The position numbers and the translations under genes were made by a program. Under the pieces are notes generated by a model. That model saw nothing but the letters and a program-made list of their open reading frames with translations. It made no database searches and was not told where the DNA came from. Shown here piece after piece: positions 29,657 to 35,572 of a stretch of 35,572 nucleotides of DNA (within the stretch, counting starts at the first letter, position 1; each line of letters opens with the position of its first letter). The DNA comes from Pseudonocardia sp. (GTDB taxonomy: Bacteria; Actinomycetota; Actinomycetes; Mycobacteriales; Pseudonocardiaceae): assembly GCA_019244295.1 (NCBI GenBank), contig JAFASX010000119.1, positions 1 through 35,572 of the forward strand, read 5' to 3'.

Positions 29657-30457
29657 GTGGTTGACCGGCTGCCGCATGCGCTGCGGGACCGCGAGCGTTT
29701 TGGTGCGGCGTTGGGTAGGCGGTGGCCCGCGGTGTTCCTGGATTACGACGGGGTGCTCACGCCCATCGTGGATCGTCCGGAGGACGCGGTGATGTCGGCG
29801 GCGATGCGTTCGACTGTGTGTGATCTGGCGCGGCGTTGCCCGGTGTGCGTGGTCAGCGGGCGGGACCGCGCGGTGGTGCAACGGCTGATGGGGATGGACG
29901 AGTTGGTGGTGGCGGGCAGCCACGGTTTCGATATCTGGCACCCGCGGCGGGATGCGTTGGAGCATGAGGCGGCCTCCGGCTTTGAGGCTTTAGTGGCCGA
30001 GGTCACCGATCGGCTTCGACAAGAGGTCGCTGGGCTGACCGGGGTGGCGGTGGAGCCGAAACGGGCCTCGGTGGCCGTGCACTACCGGCTGGCCGATGAG
30101 CCGGCCCGAACGCGGGTGACCGCGCTGGTCGAGCGGCTGCTGGCCGAGCGTCCAGAGGAGCTGAAGCTCACCCCGGGCAAGATGGTCTACGAGATCCTGC
30201 CCAACCTGGACTGGAACAAGGGCCGCGCGGTCGACTACCTGCTCGACACACTCGGGCTGACCGGGCCGGGCGTGGTCCCGATCTACCTCGGTGACGATGT
30301 GACCGATGAGGACGCCTTCCGAGCGCTGGCCAACCGTGGGGTCGGGGTGGGGGTGTATGTCGGCGACGCCGCGCGGTTGGACCGCTCGACCGCCGCTCAG
30401 TTTACTGTCGACGACCCTGACCAGGTGCGCACGCTGCTCGACTCGCTGGCGCGCTGA
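29657..30457 (+). CDS. otsB: Trehalose-6-phosphate phosphatase (HAD superfamily)
   Basis: OtsB dephosphorylates trehalose 6-phosphate to trehalose, a compatible solute and a cell-wall lipid precursor in many actinobacteria. The 266-residue protein has HAD motif I in PAVFLDYDGVLTPI, with the nucleophile and acid Asp in DYD. Motif II is in CVVSGRD. The substrate-cap region holds AGSHGFDIWHP and KRASVAVHYRLAD, and motif IV is in YLGDDVTDEDAFRAL. GTG 29657 was preferred over GTG 29651 because of the leaderless spacing. No trehalose-phosphate synthase gene is in the window. It is followed by another HAD phosphatase. Confidence 0.88.
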   Translation: MVDRLPHALRDRERFGAALGRRWPAVFLDYDGVLTPIVDRPEDAVMSAAMRSTVCDLARRCPVCVVSGRDRAVVQRLMGMDELVVAGSHGFDIWHPRRDALEHEAASGFEALVAEVTDRLRQEVAGLTGVAVEPKRASVAVHYRLADEPARTRVTALVERLLAERPEELKLTPGKMVYEILPNLDWNKGRAVDYLLDTLGLTGPGVVPIYLGDDVTDEDAFRALANRGVGVGVYVGDAARLDRSTAAQFTVDDPDQVRTLLDSLAR

Positions 30458-30563
30458 GCCACCCCGCTGATCGACGATACGCGGCAACCGCTGTCGGGCA
30501 AGCGTCGGCGGTGTGTCAATCCTGGCCGGTGGATGAATGCTGGCTCGCCCGGATGCCGTTGCG

Positions 30564-30595
30564 TTGACCGAGGCCTGGCGGGTCCGCGAGAGAAT
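30564..30595 (+). promoter_or_regulatory. Weak candidate promoter for the HAD phosphatase gene
   Basis: TTGACC (30564-30569) is a good -35 match, but the best -10 candidate, GAGAAT (30590-30595), lies 20 bases away. The gene starts 59 bases later. Confidence 0.25.
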
Positions 30596-30653
30596 GGCAA
30601 GCTTGAGGAGTCACCGGACGACGGCCGAGCTATGAGTCAAGAGGAGTTACCAG

Positions 30654-31448
30654 GTGGGCTTTCAGGGTGCGATCTTTGACGTTGACGGTGTGTTGGTCGA
30701 CTCGCCGCATGAACGGGCATGGCGCGATGCGTTACGTGAGCTGATGGAGGGCGACTGGGCGGATATCGCCGGCCAGACTTCCTGGGCGCCGGATAAGTTC
30801 ACGCCGCAGGTGTACCAGCAGCAGCTGTCCGGCAAGCCTCGCCTGGATGGCGCCACGGCCGTGCTGGAATATTTTCAGGTCCCAGACGTTGCTACGAGGG
30901 CAAGGGAGTATTCCGAGCGGAAACAGGCGATGGTGGTCTTGTTGATCGAGGCTGGCGAGTTTACCGCGTACGACGATGCGCTGCGCTTCGTGCTCGCGGT
31001 GAAACAGACTGGTATCCGCATCGCCGCCGCGTCCTCCTCGAAGAATGCCGGGTTGCTGTTGGGTAAGATCCGGCTGGACTCGTTCGCCGAACGCACCGGG
31101 TTCCAATCGGCCCTGGTTCGCCCTGGCCTCACCTTGCGCGAGATCTTCGATGCCGACACCTCGGGCCGTGAGTTTGCTCACGGCAAGCCGGCTCCGGACA
31201 TTTTTCTGGCGGCGGCGGCCGAGCTGGGTGTGTCACCGGAAGGGTGTTTCGTGGTGGAGGACGCGACGAGCGGGGTGCGTGCCGCGAAGGCGGGCGGCAT
31301 GGCGGCGCTGGGGGTAGCCAGGGCCAACGACGAAGACCTGCTCGCCGCCGAACACGCCGACTTGGTGGTGACTTCACTAGACAACGTGGAACTCAGCGCT
31401 CTGGCGGACCATCAACTACGGCGTCGAATTGACGCTCACCGGCCTTGA
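30654..31448 (+). CDS. HAD-IA phosphatase, beta-phosphoglucomutase-like
   Basis: The 264-residue protein has HAD motif I in IFDVDGVLVDS, where Asp9 is the nucleophile and Asp11 the acid/base. An all-helical cap follows, then motif II in AAASSSKN, the motif III Lys in HGKPAPDIFLAAAAELGVSP, and motif IV in VVEDATSGVRAAKAGG. This order and the DVDGV variant fit the beta-phosphoglucomutase branch, which interconverts beta-glucose 1- and 6-phosphates. Some relatives are simple sugar-phosphate phosphatases, so the exact reaction is open. GTG 30654 follows AGAGGAG at good spacing. Its place after otsB suggests a sugar or trehalose link, but a 196-base gap separates them. Confidence 0.78.
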   Translation: MGFQGAIFDVDGVLVDSPHERAWRDALRELMEGDWADIAGQTSWAPDKFTPQVYQQQLSGKPRLDGATAVLEYFQVPDVATRAREYSERKQAMVVLLIEAGEFTAYDDALRFVLAVKQTGIRIAAASSSKNAGLLLGKIRLDSFAERTGFQSALVRPGLTLREIFDADTSGREFAHGKPAPDIFLAAAAELGVSPEGCFVVEDATSGVRAAKAGGMAALGVARANDEDLLAAEHADLVVTSLDNVELSALADHQLRRRIDAHRP

Positions 31449-31586
31449 CCCAGCGCCCGACCGGTAGGCGCGGTGGCAGTACCTCGCGGCGAGTTCTTGC
31501 GGACTGGGGCGCCATCGGGCACTCTGCGAGATGGAACCGGTGAGCGACAAGTGCCTGCCGGTGCGCGATTTTGGGTCCGACCCGTT

Positions 31587-31616
31587 TTGACCCCTTCCCG
31601 ACGGGCCGGGTATTGT
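31587..31616 (+). promoter_or_regulatory. Candidate str operon promoter
   Basis: TTGACC (31587-31592) and TATTGT (31611-31616) are separated by 18 bases. The palindrome GGGTCCGACCC (31573-31583) lies just upstream of the -35 box. Transcription would start near 31623, giving a leader of about 275 bases before rpsL. The rest of the 31449-31898 gap shows no gene or strong hairpin that I can support. Confidence 0.6.
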
Positions 31617-31898
31617 TGGTGGCAGCGTCCGCCTGGTTGGGTTGTCCTGCGTGCCGGTCGCCTCGCATCATTCAGGTGATTCAGCGTGGCGAGCCGCAAA
31701 CGTGAGTCGCCTGGGCATCATTGCTTGGTAGCTCCCTGAGCCGCCAGCAGATCGCGCCGGCGGCGACACACCCGACCTCGGGGGGCTGGATGCTCGCCAA
31801 GGTCGGCCCAAGCTTGATGCGTACCACCACTAGACCCATACCACAACAAGAAGCCACATCACGCAGTACTGCCGCCAACGGGAAGAAGTAGTCGGTTC

Positions 31899-32273
31899 AT
31901 GCCCACGATCCAACAGCTGGTCCGAAAGGGCCGCGAGGACAAGGTCGCCAAGACCAAGACCGCCGCGCTGAAAGGAAGTCCCCAGCGCCGCGGGGTCTGC
32001 ACGCGCGTGTATACCACGACACCGAAGAAGCCGAACTCGGCCTTGCGCAAGGTTGCTCGTGTGCGGCTCAGCAGCCAGATCGAGGTGACCGCCTACATCC
32101 CGGGTGAGGGCCACAACCTGCAGGAGCACTCCATCGTGCTGGTGCGCGGTGGCCGTGTCCGCGACCTGCCCGGCGTTCGTTACAAGGTCATCCGCGGCTC
32201 GCTGGACACCCAGGGCGTCCGTAACCGCAAGCAGGCCCGCAGCCGTTACGGCGCGAAGAAGGAGAAGAGCTGA
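31899..32273 (+). CDS. rpsL: 30S ribosomal protein S12 (Arg88 variant)
   Basis: S12 lies at the decoding centre and controls accuracy. The 124-residue protein is canonical: [20 protein letters not shown], the loop [17 protein letters not shown] with Lys43 intact, [10 protein letters not shown], and a basic C-terminus ([14 protein letters not shown]). Position 88 in [10 protein letters not shown] is Arg (codon CGC), where most bacteria have Lys. K88R at this site is a classic streptomycin-resistance change in M. tuberculosis. ATG 31899 follows GGGAAGAAG. It is the first gene of the str operon, one base from rpsG. Confidence 0.98.
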   Translation: MPTIQQLVRKGREDKVAKTKTAALKGSPQRRGVCTRVYTTTPKKPNSALRKVARVRLSSQIEVTAYIPGEGHNLQEHSIVLVRGGRVRDLPGVRYKVIRGSLDTQGVRNRKQARSRYGAKKEKS

Positions 32274-32274
32274 C

Positions 32275-32745
32275 ATGCCGCGCAAGGGTCCCGCGTCCAA
32301 GCGGCAGCTTGTCACCGACCCGGTGTACGGCTCGCCGCTCGTTACCGCCCTCGCCAACAAGGTGCTCAAGGACGGCAAGCGCTCGCTCGCCGAGCGCACC
32401 GTCTACGGAGCTCTCGAGGGTTGCCGCGAGAAGAACGGCAACGACCCGGTGGTCACGCTCAAGCGCGCGCTGGACAACGTCAAGCCGACCCTTGAGGTCC
32501 GCAGCCGCCGGGTCGGCGGCGCGACCTACCAGGTTCCCGTGGAGGTGCGCGCCTCGCGGAGCACCACGCTGGCCCTGCGCTGGATCGTGATGTACGCGCG
32601 GCAGCGCCGGGAGAAGACGATGACCGAGCGGCTGATGAACGAGCTGCTCGACGCCAGCAACGGCCTTGGCGCCAGCGTCAAGCGCCGTGAGGACACTCAC
32701 AAGATGGCGGAGTCCAACAAGGCCTTCGCGCATTACCGCTGGTAA
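32275..32745 (+). CDS. rpsG: 30S ribosomal protein S7
   Basis: S7 starts assembly of the 30S head and lines the E-site/mRNA exit. The 156-residue product begins [20 protein letters not shown] and contains [36 protein letters not shown] and [20 protein letters not shown], all family hallmarks. The end is [12 protein letters not shown], as in actinobacterial S7. ATG 32275 was chosen: it lies one base after the rpsL stop, with GGAG inside the rpsL end. Longer in-frame starts overlap rpsL. In other bacteria S7 represses the str mRNA; no such site was identified here. Confidence 0.98.
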   Translation: MPRKGPASKRQLVTDPVYGSPLVTALANKVLKDGKRSLAERTVYGALEGCREKNGNDPVVTLKRALDNVKPTLEVRSRRVGGATYQVPVEVRASRSTTLALRWIVMYARQRREKTMTERLMNELLDASNGLGASVKRREDTHKMAESNKAFAHYRW

Positions 32746-32778
32746 CAACCCAGAACTACGTACTTAAGGACGCTTAAC

Positions 32779-34875
<2,097 letters not shown>

Positions 34876-34960
34876 CGAGCGCAGCGCACAGCAGGCACAA
34901 GGAACCCAGGAAACACTCCAGACCGACTGCGGTGGGGCGGATCGCAACGAGGAGATACCA

Positions 34961-35572
34961 GTGGCGAAGGCAAAGTTCCAGCGGACTAAGCCGCACGTCA
35001 ACATCGGCACCATCGGCCACATCGACCACGGCAAGACGACGCTGACCGCGGCGATCACCAAGGTGCTGCACGACAAGATGCCCGACGTGAACCCCTTCTA
35101 CGCGTTCGACCAGATCGACAACGCGAAGGAGGAGAAGGAGCGCGGGATCACGATCTCGATCTCGCACGTCGAGTACCAGACCGAGAAGCGGCACTACGCG
35201 CACGTCGACTGCCCGGGTCACGCGGACTACATCAAGAACATGATCACCGGTGCCGCGCAGATGGACGGCGCCATCCTGGTGGTCGCCGCCACCGACGGCC
35301 CGATGCCGCAGACCCGTGAGCACGTGCTGCTCGCGCGTCAGGTCGGCGTGCCCTACATCGTGGTGGCGCTGAACAAGTGCGACATGGTGGACGACGAGGA
35401 GATCCTCGAGCTCGTCGAGCTCGAGGTCCGCGAGCTGCTCACCGAGTACGAGTTCCCCGGCGACGACGTGCCGGTGGTCCGGGTGTCCGCGCTCAAGGCG
35501 CTCGAGGGCGACGCGGAGTGGAGCGAGAAGGTTGCCGAGCTGCTCGAAGCCTGTGACACCAGCATCCCCGAG
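34961..35572 (+). CDS. tuf: Elongation factor Tu, 3' partial
   Basis: EF-Tu brings aminoacyl-tRNA to the ribosome. The first 204 residues are present, covering nearly the whole GTPase domain: [20 protein letters not shown] (P-loop), [40 protein letters not shown], and [20 protein letters not shown]. The reading frame runs off the window end. GTG 34961 follows AGGAG at good spacing. Domains II and III, where most elfamycin-resistance positions lie, are outside the window, so susceptibility cannot be judged. Confidence 0.97.
   Translation, partial: MAKAKFQRTKPHVNIGTIGHIDHGKTTLTAAITKVLHDKMPDVNPFYAFDQIDNAKEEKERGITISISHVEYQTEKRHYAHVDCPGHADYIKNMITGAAQMDGAILVVAATDGPMPQTREHVLLARQVGVPYIVVALNKCDMVDDEEILELVELEVRELLTEYEFPGDDVPVVRVSALKALEGDAEWSEKVAELLEACDTSIPE

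Noticed and set aside
30594..30635. A 13-codon leader peptide upstream of the HAD phosphatase
   Set aside because: It has no Shine-Dalgarno, no codon bias for a regulatory amino acid and no attenuator hairpin after it.

Overview
The window is high-GC DNA from an actinomycete chromosome. The protein families and gene order (tRNA-Trp-secE-nusG-rplK-rplA, rplJ-rplL, an mce operon, rpoB-rpoC, then rpsL-rpsG-fusA-tuf) fit the Pseudonocardiaceae best. That placement is inferred from gene content, not from a search.

Left end (1-4500), accessory and partly decayed. A DUF222-HNH endonuclease (13E12 family) enters from outside the window. It is followed by a perfect hairpin, a short 3' remnant of a second DUF222-HNH gene and a small coiled-coil protein. 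Next are two divergently oriented gene remnants that open no single long reading frame. On the minus strand is a SLATT/DUF4231 two-membrane-helix protein broken by two frameshifts and one stop codon. On the plus strand is a fragment of a DUF4062 domain with two frameshifts. A minus-strand PPOX/F420-type flavoprotein closes this part.

Middle (4800-29600), core translation and transcription genes interrupted by a lipid-transport locus. tRNA-Trp, secE, nusG, rplK, rplA, an L10 leader, rplJ and rplL run left to right. Between rplL and rpoB lie a minus-strand alpha-methylacyl-CoA racemase-type gene and a 12-gene Mce operon: two YrbE permeases, six Mce proteins and four Mce-associated proteins that form a duplicated pair (A1-B1-A2-B2). 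Start and stop codons overlap at most junctions, so this is a tightly coupled unit. No Mce ATPase is present in the window. rpoB has its own candidate promoter, bracketed by a long interrupted inverted repeat, and rpoC ends at a strong hairpin.

Right end (29600-35572). A trehalose-6-phosphate phosphatase (otsB) and a beta-phosphoglucomutase-like HAD phosphatase precede the str operon rpsL-rpsG-fusA-tuf; tuf is cut by the window end. Ribosomal protein S12 carries Arg at position 88, the residue seen in K88R streptomycin-resistant mutants. In sampled codons the str genes have nearly saturated third-position GC, unlike rplL, rpoB and rpoC.

No wholly new system is proven here. The most unusual items are the broken SLATT/DUF4062 locus, the Mce operon inside the rplL-rpoB interval with its duplicated accessory pair, the natural S12 Arg88 allele in a compositionally distinct segment, and two odd inverted-repeat structures (after rplL and around the rpoB promoter).
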